Origin: Betaproteobacteria bacterium
Lineage (GTDB): Bacteria; Pseudomonadota; Gammaproteobacteria; Burkholderiales; Rhodocyclaceae
Direction: 5' to 3'
Assembly: GCA_009780885.1 (NCBI GenBank)
Contig: WQZF01000024.1
Location: 1-33,582 of the forward strand
DNA length: 33,582 bases
The notes beneath the pieces were generated by a model that was not told the origin of the DNA, made no database searches, and saw nothing but the letters and a program-made list of their open reading frames with translations. Shown here piece after piece: positions 1-5,914 of the stretch. A program made the position numbers and the translations under genes. How positions within the stretch are numbered: position 1 is the first letter of the stretch; each line of letters begins with the position of its first letter.

Positions 1-1
1 C

Positions 2-94
2 GACAAAGCCACAACCTTCATGAACTTCCTCCTCAATACCCCCGAGCGGATTAGGGATTACTTCAAACATACCCCGGTGCAGTATGCCGCTTAA
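2..94 (+). CDS. 3' end of an unidentified gene (partial)
   Basis: The frame is open from the window edge to a TAA at 92-94 and gives a 30-residue tail ending HTPVQYAA. The window starts inside the gene, so neither its length nor its start is visible. I do not recognise the family with confidence. The tail ends just before a primase remnant that has lost its 5' part, so it could belong to whatever was inserted or joined there, for example a transposase. That is inference only. The frame is not that of the primase remnant, which has a stop at 52-54. Confidence 0.4.
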   Translation, partial: DKATTFMNFLLNTPERIRDYFKHTPVQYAA

Positions 95-99
95 TTCTT

Positions 100-924
100 G
101 TATTTGATTGCCGGGTTAATAAAACGGCGTACAACGGGCGCAGCGTCCGTTCTCGCGGGGTGAAAAACGGGGGGAACGAAACGTATGAGCCGCCGTTCCG
201 GGGGGTTGTCGTGATTTCGCAAAACGCGGAAGTTTCCGCCTCCGACGCGATCTTGCAGCGGATTTGCCACCTGAATTTCACGGTGTCGGAGCATTCGCAG
301 GAAACCCGCGTCGCCGCTGAGAAGCTCGAACGGACGCCGATTGAAAGCGTGTCCGGTTTCCTGCTGAAGGCGATCCGGGCAGAAGGCTCGGTGATGAAAA
401 CGATCCGGGAAAAAACGCCGGTCTATGAGGCTCAATTGCTGGCGCATCCCGAAATCCGCAGCAAGCGGATTTGTAAAAACCACGCGCAAATTATGGCTTT
501 GCTCGACGCGCTCGACGGCGTTATCGAAATCGGCCCCACGTTGCGCGATTCCACCCAGAAATTCGTCGTCGGAATGGCCGTCGAGCGGCAGGGGTCGATC
601 AACGCCGACCATCCGGTGGTGCAGGAATTCTGGGAGGTCTACGAATATTTGAACGGACTCGATTCCGACCCGCGCCTGAACCATTCGCGCGATGAAAACC
701 TGATCGCGATCAGCCTCCCGCATTTCGTGCAGGTTGCCGCCGACCGGAAGCAGCAGATTCCCCCGGTTTCGGATCTGAAGCGGCTTTTGAAAACAAGCCG
801 GTTGCATAAATTTGTTGGGGTGAGGGCCGTCAATAGTGTTATCAATTCGGCATACAACGCAAAGAGCGACCCAAGTTATCCGGAAAAACCCACAACGGTC
901 AAAGCCTGGATTTTCCAGAGGTAA
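100..924 (+). pseudogene. 5'-truncated phage/ICE-type DNA primase-helicase, C-terminal part
   Basis: The frame reads YNGRSVRSRGVKNGGNETY around 130-185, then EPPFRGVVVISQNAEV and AILQRICHLNF. This block is typical of the ATPase/helicase half of the toprim primase-helicases carried by phages and integrative elements. About 270 residues remain. The primase, toprim and Walker A parts are absent, because the same frame meets a stop at 52-54. Conserved sequence starts before the first usable start codon (GTG at 160), which argues for truncation and not for a short gene. A product from GTG 160 would be 254 residues and probably inactive. It would originally have served replication of the integrated element. 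The family is assigned from remembered motifs. Confidence 0.6.
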
Positions 925-946
925 GTCTTTTTCTGAAAGAGTGACC

Positions 947-1399
947 ATGTACAAAGCAAAGCCCATTTCCCCAACCCTGCTCCGCCTGCTCGCTTCCGCC
1001 GACCTCGTCTTGCAATCCCTGGAATCCGGCGACCTCTTTTTCGACGCCGGCGCGCCGCTGGAAAGAACGATCGCTGCCTTCGAGGCGCTGACCGCCGCCG
1101 TGGATGCCGCCCGGCGCGACATCCCGAAATTGTCCTGCCAGGCCAGTCCCTTCGCGCGGCATCGCAGCCTGGTATTGAGCAACGGCTTTACCGGGGAGTT
1201 TTTCCGCTCGTTGGTGCGGTCCCTGTACTACCAGCACGGCGAGGTGACGCTGCACCCGCTGCACGCGCGGATCCCGAAAGAGCATCACGAGGCGGCGCTC
1301 GAAATGGTTTGTGAGTACGCCCGGAACGGCGCCGCCGCCCCGCATCTGGAAACGCTGATCCGCGAAATCGAATTCATCGACCGGATGGAGGCCGCATGA
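947..1399 (+). CDS. Hypothetical protein of the integrated element, 150 aa
   Basis: ATG at 947 follows a purine-rich GAAAGAG; the frame stays open further upstream but without a better start. The product begins MYKAKPISPTLLRLL and is mostly helical, with no signal peptide, membrane segment or catalytic motif that I can recognise. Its stop overlaps the start of the next gene by four bases (ATGA at 1396-1399), so the two are probably translated together. It lies between the primase remnant and the recombination genes and shares their orientation, which suggests an accessory gene of the element. Function unknown. Confidence 0.6.
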   Translation: MYKAKPISPTLLRLLASADLVLQSLESGDLFFDAGAPLERTIAAFEALTAAVDAARRDIPKLSCQASPFARHRSLVLSNGFTGEFFRSLVRSLYYQHGEVTLHPLHARIPKEHHEAALEMVCEYARNGAAAPHLETLIREIEFIDRMEAA

Positions 1400-1638
1400 G
1401 CTACGCGCAGCAGAAAGGCCGCGTCTCCGGATCCGCGCCGCCCGCGCCACCCCCCTTCCGCCGCCACGAACCCCGAACCCTGACCGAGGCCGAGCGGCAA
1501 CAGGTCGCAGCCAACCGGGAATTCGTCCGGCGCCACACGCCGGAACTGGAACCCTTCGTGAAGGATTTGCACGCGCAGGGGCTGATCGACGGCTGGCGAG
1601 CGGTGGATCAGTGTGAATTGATTGGAGGTGGGAAATGA
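1396..1638 (+). CDS. Small hypothetical protein of the integrated element, 80 aa
   Basis: The start overlaps the previous stop as ATGA, and the end overlaps the next ATG (1635) by four bases, so three genes are chained by translational coupling. The protein has a proline-rich N-terminus (PPAPPPFRRHEPR) and then a charged helical part with TEAERQQVAANREFVRRH. No cysteine motif, membrane segment or catalytic signature is visible. Context suggests a small element-encoded accessory protein. I do not recognise the family. Confidence 0.5.
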   Translation: MSYAQQKGRVSGSAPPAPPPFRRHEPRTLTEAERQQVAANREFVRRHTPELEPFVKDLHAQGLIDGWRAVDQCELIGGGK

Positions 1639-2090
1639 AAGAGACCCCAATACTCTTTTCCGCGCCATTGATCCGGGCAATTCTCGATGGGTCGAAAATT
1701 CAGACGCGGCGCATGATGAATCCGCAGCCAGAGTGGAACAACCAGAGAGAAGAATGGAAATGGCACGGGCGGCACGGCGAATCTCGCCGGCTGGCCAACG
1801 CCTACGGCTGCGGATGCGCGGCGGGGCGTCAAGCCGCCGAGAGTATGGGACACAGGCATCCCTCTCTCGCAGATGGTCGGATCGATCGGGAAGGACACGC
1901 CCGCGCGATGGACGGCCACTGGCAAGCTGCTGACTGGCTCTTGTTCCGGGATGGAAGGTGGCGGCCAGTTGAACCCGGCACATTCCCGCTGGCTGATGGG
2001 GTTCCCGCCAGAGTGGGACGCCTGCGCGCCTACGGAAACGCGATCGTCCCGCAAGCGGCTGCGGAATTCGTGAGGGGATGTCTGCAATGA
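1635..2090 (+). CDS. Chimeric ORF: ASCH-like phage protein N-terminus joined to a cytosine methyltransferase tail
   Basis: GGAGGTGGGAA stands directly before ATG 1635. Residues 1-32 (ending TRRMMNPQP) resemble the start of small phage proteins of the ASCH/RNA-binding type. From about residue 98 to the end the frame reads DWLLFRDGRWRPVEPGTF and then RLRAYGNAIVPQAAAEF, the C-terminal signature of phage Dcm-like cytosine-5 methyltransferases. The PCQ and ENV catalytic motifs are missing, so it cannot methylate DNA. The middle (residues 33-97) fits neither family in this frame, whereas the +1-shifted frame looks methylase-like there. The simplest reading is a deletion that joined two neighbouring genes. 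It may still be translated, coupled to its upstream neighbour. Confidence 0.5.
   Translation: MKETPILFSAPLIRAILDGSKIQTRRMMNPQPEWNNQREEWKWHGRHGESRRLANAYGCGCAAGRQAAESMGHRHPSLADGRIDREGHARAMDGHWQAADWLLFRDGRWRPVEPGTFPLADGVPARVGRLRAYGNAIVPQAAAEFVRGCLQ
1720..2073 (+). pseudogene. DNA methylase C-terminal remnant in a second frame over the chimeric ORF
   Basis: Frame 1 is open from the stops at 1714-1719 to TGA 2071-2073. It reads LAGWPTPTAADARRG, then KDTPARWTATGK, GGGQLNPAHSRWLMGFPPE and WDACAPTET, a pattern I associate with the C-terminal part of phage and ICE DNA (cytosine) methylases. No start codon with a ribosome site lies at its head, and the catalytic N-terminal part is gone. It covers the same bases as the 3' half of the 1635-2090 frame, so one of the two is a relic or both have been used. 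Tentative, based on remembered sequence patterns. Confidence 0.45.
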
Positions 2091-2521
2091 AGTTTTCAGC
2101 CCGCCGGATCCGCCTGGCTGACGCCCCGGCCTATCTGGCAATGTCCCGCACCGTGTTCGACCGCGATGTGCGGCCCTCTTTAACCGAGATCCCGGTCGGC
2201 GCGCGCGGCATCGCGTTCGACCGGCTTGACCTCGACGCCTGGGCGGAACAAGATAAGAACCGCAACGGGCGTCCTGGAAAGGACGTGTGCAAAAAATGGG
2301 AACTACCCGTACACGAGGAATTTTCCTCGACAAAAACGGAGAAAGGATCATCGACAAGGCATGGCGGGGAGAGCGAATCTTCGCCCGGCTCGGCGCCGTC
2401 TCGCAAGAGGACGCGGAACGGTGGCTCACCAGCGAAATCGAAAGACGATCCAGCGCGAACAACGGCGATCGTCGACGAGGTGCTCGGCGAGTGTTTGCGG
2501 ATGGCGCGGCGCGCTACCTGA
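2087..2521 (+). CDS. AlpA/excisionase-like DNA-binding protein
   Basis: ATG 2087 has GAGGGG nine bases upstream; the in-frame ATG at 2078 is too close to it. Residues 1-65 contain RLADAPAYLAMSRTVFDRDV and end with AFDRLDLDAWAEQ and RNGRPG. This is the winged-helix layout of AlpA/excisionase-like proteins that sit next to tyrosine integrases in integrative elements. The last 75 residues are low-complexity and rich in Ser, Lys and Arg. They are encoded over the first 226 bases of the integrase in another frame. The expected role is to control excision or integrase expression. Whether the long tail is functional cannot be judged from sequence. Confidence 0.6.
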   Translation: MKFSARRIRLADAPAYLAMSRTVFDRDVRPSLTEIPVGARGIAFDRLDLDAWAEQDKNRNGRPGKDVCKKWELPVHEEFSSTKTEKGSSTRHGGESESSPGSAPSRKRTRNGGSPAKSKDDPARTTAIVDEVLGECLRMARRAT

Positions 2522-3375
2522 CGGCGTCCAGCGCTCTACGCTCGGCGGAAACCTGCGCTTTCCACGTTCGGATCCTGCTGCCTTACATCGGCACCCTTCC
2601 GCTTGAAAAAATCCACGACGGCACGCTTGAGATGTTCGTGGAGGATCGTCTTTCGGAGGGGGTCTCTCCTACGACCGTCAACCGCTCGCTCGAAGTCGTG
2701 CGCACCGTGCTTATGCGCTGTGCGCGCGTCTGGCGCGACGATGATGGCCGTCCATGGCTGGAGCAACAGCCGCCATTGATCACGATGCTGCCAGAGCGGC
2801 GGAAGCCACCGCACCCGCTGTCATGGGAGGAACAGGATCGCTTGATGGAGGAGCTTCCGCGACATTTGCAGGAGCTGGTGCTGTTTGCCGTCAATTCCGG
2901 CGCGCGAGACGAGAACATCGTCGGGCTTCGCTGGGCTTGGGAGCAACAGGTTCCGGAAGCGGGGCGCAGCGTTTTTGTGATTCCGCCAGCCGACTACAAA
3001 ACCGGCGTGGCGCATGTGCTGATCCTGAACGACGCTGCATGGAGCATCGTGCAGTCGATGAGAGGGCGCCACCCCGTCTATGTGTTTTCGTTCCGGGGGC
3101 ACAGGATGGCGCGGCTGCATAACTCGGCCTGGCGCAAGGCGCGCGAGCGCGCCGGTCTGCGCGATGTGCGGATCCACGACCTGCGGCACACCTACGCCAG
3201 CCGCCTTCGGCTCGCCGGGGTGGCGCAAGAGGATCGAAACGCCTTGATGGGTCATAAAAGCGCGTCGATCCCCGAGCACTACGCCAGCGCCGATGTCGGC
3301 CGCTTGATCGAACTCTCAAACCGGGTACTCAACAGGGGCGGCACCCGCACCCTGCTGCGAGTCGTCGGCGAGTGA
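2296..3375 (+). CDS. int: Tyrosine recombinase (phage/ICE integrase), 359 aa
   Basis: Catalyses site-specific integration and excision through a tyrosine nucleophile. The catalytic set is visible: Arg in NSGARDENIVGLRW, the HxxR box in IHDLRHTYASRL, a His in LMGHKSASI, and the nucleophile Tyr in PEHYAS near the C-terminus. The N-terminal part carries a SAM-like core-binding domain (about residues 75-160). ATG 2296 (MGTTRTRG) is preferred over the in-frame GTG at 2287 because AAGGA at 2279-2283 suits it better. The gene ends about 100 bp from the 3' end of tRNA-Arg, the usual place for a tRNA-targeting integrase. It seems intact, unlike several of its neighbours. Confidence 0.9.
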   Translation: MGTTRTRGIFLDKNGERIIDKAWRGERIFARLGAVSQEDAERWLTSEIERRSSANNGDRRRGARRVFADGAARYLTASSALRSAETCAFHVRILLPYIGTLPLEKIHDGTLEMFVEDRLSEGVSPTTVNRSLEVVRTVLMRCARVWRDDDGRPWLEQQPPLITMLPERRKPPHPLSWEEQDRLMEELPRHLQELVLFAVNSGARDENIVGLRWAWEQQVPEAGRSVFVIPPADYKTGVAHVLILNDAAWSIVQSMRGRHPVYVFSFRGHRMARLHNSAWRKARERAGLRDVRIHDLRHTYASRLRLAGVAQEDRNALMGHKSASIPEHYASADVGRLIELSNRVLNRGGTRTLLRVVGE

Positions 3376-3399
3376 GACAAATCATGACGCCGGAAAAGT

Positions 3400-3429
3400 C
3401 ACGCAAACTTACGCAAAAAGTTACGCAAA
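3400..3429 (+). repeat. Three short direct repeats, candidate integrase arm sites
   Basis: CACGCAAAC (3400-3408), TTACGCAAA (3409-3417) and TTACGCAAA (3421-3429) follow each other at 9-12 bp spacing between the integrase stop and the tRNA-Arg terminator. Direct repeats of this size at the attachment end next to a tyrosine integrase fit arm-type or excisionase binding sites. That role is inferred from position only. Confidence 0.4.
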
Positions 3430-3467
3430 AAAGAAAGCGGCCTTGAGGGAATTTCCCTCAAAGCCGC
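3425..3467 (-). terminator. Rho-independent terminator of tRNA-Arg
   Basis: On the minus strand a stem of GCGGC plus TTGAGGGA paired with TCCCTCAA plus GCCGC (hairpin 3437-3467) is followed by TTTCTTTTTT. It starts nine bases after the encoded CCA of tRNA-Arg. It lies on the integrase side of the tRNA, so it may have arrived with the element. Confidence 0.85.
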
Positions 3468-3475
3468 ATGGACTC

Positions 3476-3552
3476 TGGCGCGCCCGGCAGGATTCGAACC
3501 CACGACCCCTTGGTTCGTAGCCAAGTGCTCTATCCAACTGAGCTACGGGCGC
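3476..3552 (-). tRNA. tRNA-Arg (anticodon ACG), CCA encoded
   Basis: The minus strand folds as a cloverleaf: acceptor GCGCCCG/CGGGCGC, D-arm GCTC..GAGC, anticodon stem CTTGG/CCAAG with loop CTACGAA, T-loop TTCGAAT, discriminator G and CCA. The anticodon ACG reads CGN arginine codons after deamination to inosine. Its 3' end faces the integrase gene, so it is the likely attachment site of the element to its left; the partner copy of the 3' end would be outside the window. Confidence 0.95.
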
Positions 3553-3565
3553 TGCAAGGAGGGGG

Positions 3566-3594
3566 ATTATACGGATCACCCCATTATTTGCCAA
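3566..3594 (-). promoter_or_regulatory. Sigma-70 promoter of tRNA-Arg
   Basis: On the minus strand TTGGCA (3594-3589), a spacer of exactly 17 bp, and a perfect TATAAT (3571-3566). Transcription would start near 3559, about seven bases before the mature 5' end at 3552. A GC-rich stretch (CCCCCTCC) follows the -10 box, as expected for a stringently controlled stable RNA promoter. Confidence 0.8.
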
Positions 3595-3605
3595 GTATTT
3601 CTGGA

Positions 3606-3682
3606 TTTTTCTAAATTTACTTAAATAATGTTCAGCTACAGTAGTATTTTATAAGGAATAATTCTTTAAGTAATTTAGAAAA
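3606..3682 (+). repeat. AT-rich palindromic repeat, family A copy 1
   Basis: Begins TTTTTCTAAATT and ends AATTTAGAAAAT, with a central CTACAGTAG palindrome. Its right end lies inside the 3' end of dgkA and provides the last codons ATT TTC and the TAA stop of that gene. Related copies are at 9840, 22330, 29198 and 29969. It is far richer in A+T than the surrounding DNA. Confidence 0.85.
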
Positions 3683-4106
3683 TCAAATCCGAGAGCAGCG
3701 GAAAGAGAATGCAGCCCCAAACCACCAGCGCATTGATCAGCGCCAGAAACACTGCGGCGCTGCCGGCGTCCTTGGCGCGTTTGGAAAGCTCGTGCCGCTC
3801 GTGCGAGATGCGATCCACGACCGCTTCGAGCGCCGAGTTGATGAGTTCGGCAATCAGCACCAGCAACACGCTGCCGATCAGGAGCGCGCGATGCGGCAGG
3901 GGTACGGGCAACACGCAGGCGCAGGGGATCATCAGCAGTGCCAGCCAGGTTTCCTGGCGGAATGCCTGCTCATGGCGGTACGCGGCCTTCAGGCCATCGC
4001 ATGAATAGCGCACGGCATTCCGAAGGCGAATCAATCCGTCTTTTCCCTTGTCCGGGTGAGCTTCCGCTCCCGTCGCCGCCTGGCCTGCCTTTTCCTGATT
4101 TTTCAT
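3675..4106 (-). CDS. dgkA: Diacylglycerol kinase
   Basis: Phosphorylates diacylglycerol to phosphatidic acid at the inner membrane, recycling lipid released by membrane-derived glucan or LPS modification. The small trimeric DgkA family signature is clear: AELINSALEAVVDRI followed by ERHELSKRAKDAGSAAV, with three membrane helices around it. The 143 residues exceed the usual length of about 120 because of a polar N-terminal extension of some 25 residues. The start overlaps the stop of the UPF0158 gene as ATGA (4103-4106), so translation is probably coupled. The C-terminal codons and stop lie inside a family A repeat, so the natural end of the protein was altered by that element. Confidence 0.92.
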   Translation of the reverse strand: MKNQEKAGQAATGAEAHPDKGKDGLIRLRNAVRYSCDGLKAAYRHEQAFRQETWLALLMIPCACVLPVPLPHRALLIGSVLLVLIAELINSALEAVVDRISHERHELSKRAKDAGSAAVFLALINALVVWGCILFPLLSDLIF

Positions 4107-4528
4107 TTTTTCGCATTGTCCAGGTATTCAATACCGTTTTCCTCGCACCATTCCCTTGCAATTTCGATATAGGCCTTGCGCTTGAAAATGTACCATTCAT
4201 CGATCAAATCCAGGTGATGAAGCATATCCTTGAATCGCCGAAACGCGCCCTTGCCGTCCAGGGCGATACAGAGACATCTGTTTTTATGTGAGTCGGATAT
4301 CGTTTCGGTATAGTCAGTCATTATGTCGTATTCATTGATCTCCCACTGGCTCGGTGCGGCAACCCAGGAATCATCCTCGAACTTTTCTCGATCGACCTCT
4401 TCCTCTTCCTCTTCCATAAAATCGCTGTAGAAATCGAATTCGCCAGTTTCCGTGTTGTAAAACAAATGCATTCCGGTGGCGATTTCTTCAAATTTTTCAG
4501 CCACTGCATTCAAATCCAGTTTTTCCAT
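4103..4528 (-). CDS. UPF0158 family protein, 141 aa
   Basis: Acidic protein with the UPF0158 layout: an N-terminal helix MEKLDLNAVAEKFEE, a run of glutamates (EEEEEE), a central WEINEYDIMTDY, and a C-terminal block with GAFRRFKDMLH, WYIFKRKAYIEIAREW and ENGIEY. The biochemical role of the family is not known. I chose ATG 4528, which has GAAGG just upstream, over a TTG 42 bases earlier that lacks a ribosome site. It is the first gene of a two-gene unit with dgkA. No signal peptide or membrane segment, so cytoplasmic. Confidence 0.8.
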   Translation of the reverse strand: MEKLDLNAVAEKFEEIATGMHLFYNTETGEFDFYSDFMEEEEEEVDREKFEDDSWVAAPSQWEINEYDIMTDYTETISDSHKNRCLCIALDGKGAFRRFKDMLHHLDLIDEWYIFKRKAYIEIAREWCEENGIEYLDNAKK

Positions 4529-4715
4529 TTTGCCTTCATCCCATGAGTTTTTTGGAAAAATCCTGGGCAAGAGTTTCAGATCCTCTCCAGCCTCAGGTGG
4601 TCTTTTTTCTCCAGTTTTGCAGGCGCTATTATTAACCGTCTATTCTGGGGAATCCGGGGGTTTTCGGGAATCGCTATAAAATCGGTTGTATTTTCTGTTC
4701 TGTCTGGAGGCTGCC

Positions 4716-5189
4716 ATGTGGAAGGAATTCAAGGAATTCGCCGTCAAAGGCAACGCCGTCGATATGGCGGTCGGTGTTGTGATTGGCGCGGCGTTCGGGA
4801 AAATCGTCGATTCCCTTGTTGCGGACATCATGATGCCGCCCCTGGGGCTCCTGCTGGGCAAGGTGGATTTTTCCAATCTGTTCCTGGTGCTGGCCGAGGG
4901 CAAGACGCCGGGCCCTTACCCCAGCCTGGCGCTGGCCAAACAGGCCGGGGCGGTGACCCTGAATGCGGGATCGTTCATCAATATCCTGATCAGTTTTTTC
5001 ATCGTTGCCTTTGCGGTGTTTCTTCTGGTGAAGAGCATCAACAAATTGCGCGCCCAGAAGGAAAAAACTGCGGAAGAAACTGCGGAAGAAGCCGCTCCCG
5101 CCGCGACTACCAGGGATTGCCCGTATTGTTGCAGCCAGGTTTCCCCGGCGGCCACCCGTTGCCCGCACTGCACGTCGATGCTGGAGTAG
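4716..5189 (+). CDS. mscL: Large-conductance mechanosensitive channel with zinc-ribbon tail
   Basis: Releases solutes under hypo-osmotic shock as a homopentamer in the inner membrane. The N-terminal amphipathic helix and first pore helix are typical ([20 protein letters not shown], then [15 protein letters not shown]). The second helix is [19 protein letters not shown], followed by the charged bundle. After residue 130 comes an extension with CPYC and CPHC pairs about 13 residues apart, a likely zinc ribbon; the canonical protein is about 136 residues and this one is 157. GGAGG five bases before ATG 4716 fixes the start. It stands alone, between divergent and convergent neighbours. Confidence 0.93.
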   Translation: MWKEFKEFAVKGNAVDMAVGVVIGAAFGKIVDSLVADIMMPPLGLLLGKVDFSNLFLVLAEGKTPGPYPSLALAKQAGAVTLNAGSFINILISFFIVAFAVFLLVKSINKLRAQKEKTAEETAEEAAPAATTRDCPYCCSQVSPAATRCPHCTSMLE

Positions 5190-5263
5190 GCCGCAGGGTT
5201 TGAGCTTCACGGGCGCGCTCCAGGCCGTGTGTGATGGATCAAAAACTCCTGCTGTGGGGCAGG

Positions 5264-5566
5264 TCAATAAAGCCCTTTGTATTCAAATTCCTTCCGATGT
5301 CGGACCGCCAGGATCACGGCGGTTTTTCCGTCGTAGCGGTACAGGACGACATAGCCGCTGTCGCCGAAGTCGATCCGCCATTCCCGGTACTCCGGTTCCA
5401 TGTCTTCGACAGGCCGGCCGATTTCCGGATGAACGGAAATGATTTTCACCCCTTCACGAAGAGTGCTCACTGCGCGTTTGGCTGCGGGGATATTCCTTGA
5501 GGCAAGAAAGCGATAAAGACGCTGAACGTCCAGGAGCGCGTGCGGCGACCAGATCAGACGTGGCAT
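5264..5566 (-). CDS. RelE/ParE-superfamily toxin, 100 aa
   Basis: Compact toxin of the RelE/ParE fold: N-terminal LIWSPHALLDVQRLYRFL, central HPEIGRPVEDM, and the C-terminal strands RIDFGDSGYVVLYRYD and VIILAVRHRKEF-like ending (actual VILAVRHRKEFEY). Members either cut ribosome-bound mRNA (RelE) or poison gyrase (ParE). The ending resembles the ParE/YafQ side, but the target cannot be read from sequence. Its start lies 13 bases inside the upstream antitoxin gene, the usual coupled arrangement. The long open frame that continues upstream on this strand opposite hrpA is a shadow; ATG 5566 is the real start. Confidence 0.85.
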   Translation of the reverse strand: MPRLIWSPHALLDVQRLYRFLASRNIPAAKRAVSTLREGVKIISVHPEIGRPVEDMEPEYREWRIDFGDSGYVVLYRYDGKTAVILAVRHRKEFEYKGLY

Positions 5567-5844
5567 TCGGGCGGCTCCGCGTCCTGACCCGATTCCAGTT
5601 GCCCGAGCCAGGCATCCGCTTCCCCGGATGTCAGATGCAGGCCCGTCGCCTGATACTCGTTCCATGCGCGAATGCCTTCCTGCCGGAAAGCTTCCCGTTT
5701 TTCTTCCCGTTCGACATATTGCTGGATGGCTTCGCGCATCAACCAATGCGTTGTACGATCGCGCGCATCGGCAAGGCTCTTGATGCGATTGCGCATTTCC
5801 TCTTCGAGCTTGACGGGGACAGGTTTTGCCGTGCTGGCAGGCAT
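5554..5844 (-). CDS. Ribbon-helix-helix-like antitoxin of the RelE/ParE module
   Basis: 96 residues. The N-terminal strand KPVPVKLEEEMRNRIKSLAD is followed by a helix with DRTTHWLMREAIQQYVEREE, which fits a CopG/ParD-type ribbon-helix-helix DNA-binding domain. The rest is acidic and would wrap the toxin. ATG 5844 has GGAG eight to eleven bases upstream; a TTG twelve bases earlier is less likely. It overlaps the toxin by 13 bases and is divergent from hrpA. It should bind its own promoter, where three TATA motifs are spaced at ten-base steps. Confidence 0.85.
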   Translation of the reverse strand: MPASTAKPVPVKLEEEMRNRIKSLADARDRTTHWLMREAIQQYVEREEKREAFRQEGIRAWNEYQATGLHLTSGEADAWLGQLESGQDAEPPECHV

Positions 5845-5860
5845 GGCTTTCTCCAAAAGT

Positions 5861-5884
5861 TATAACAAGGTATATTCCAGTATA
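5861..5884 (-). promoter_or_regulatory. Helically phased TATA repeats, candidate antitoxin operator/promoter
   Basis: TATAACAAGG, TATATTCCAG and TATAAATC begin at 5861, 5871 and 5881, giving three TATA motifs exactly one helical turn apart in the 70 bp between the antitoxin and hrpA starts. Ribbon-helix-helix antitoxins bind side by side on such phased sites. The same bases can serve as -10 elements on either strand. The function is inferred. Confidence 0.4.
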
Positions 5885-5914
5885 AATCTTTTTTTCACCG
5901 GCAAGCTGTCGCGC

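Noticed and set aside
91-1182. 363-residue minus-strand frame over the element genes
   Set aside because: Lies opposite the recognised primase remnant and a plus-strand gene chain with ATGA overlaps; no start context or motif.
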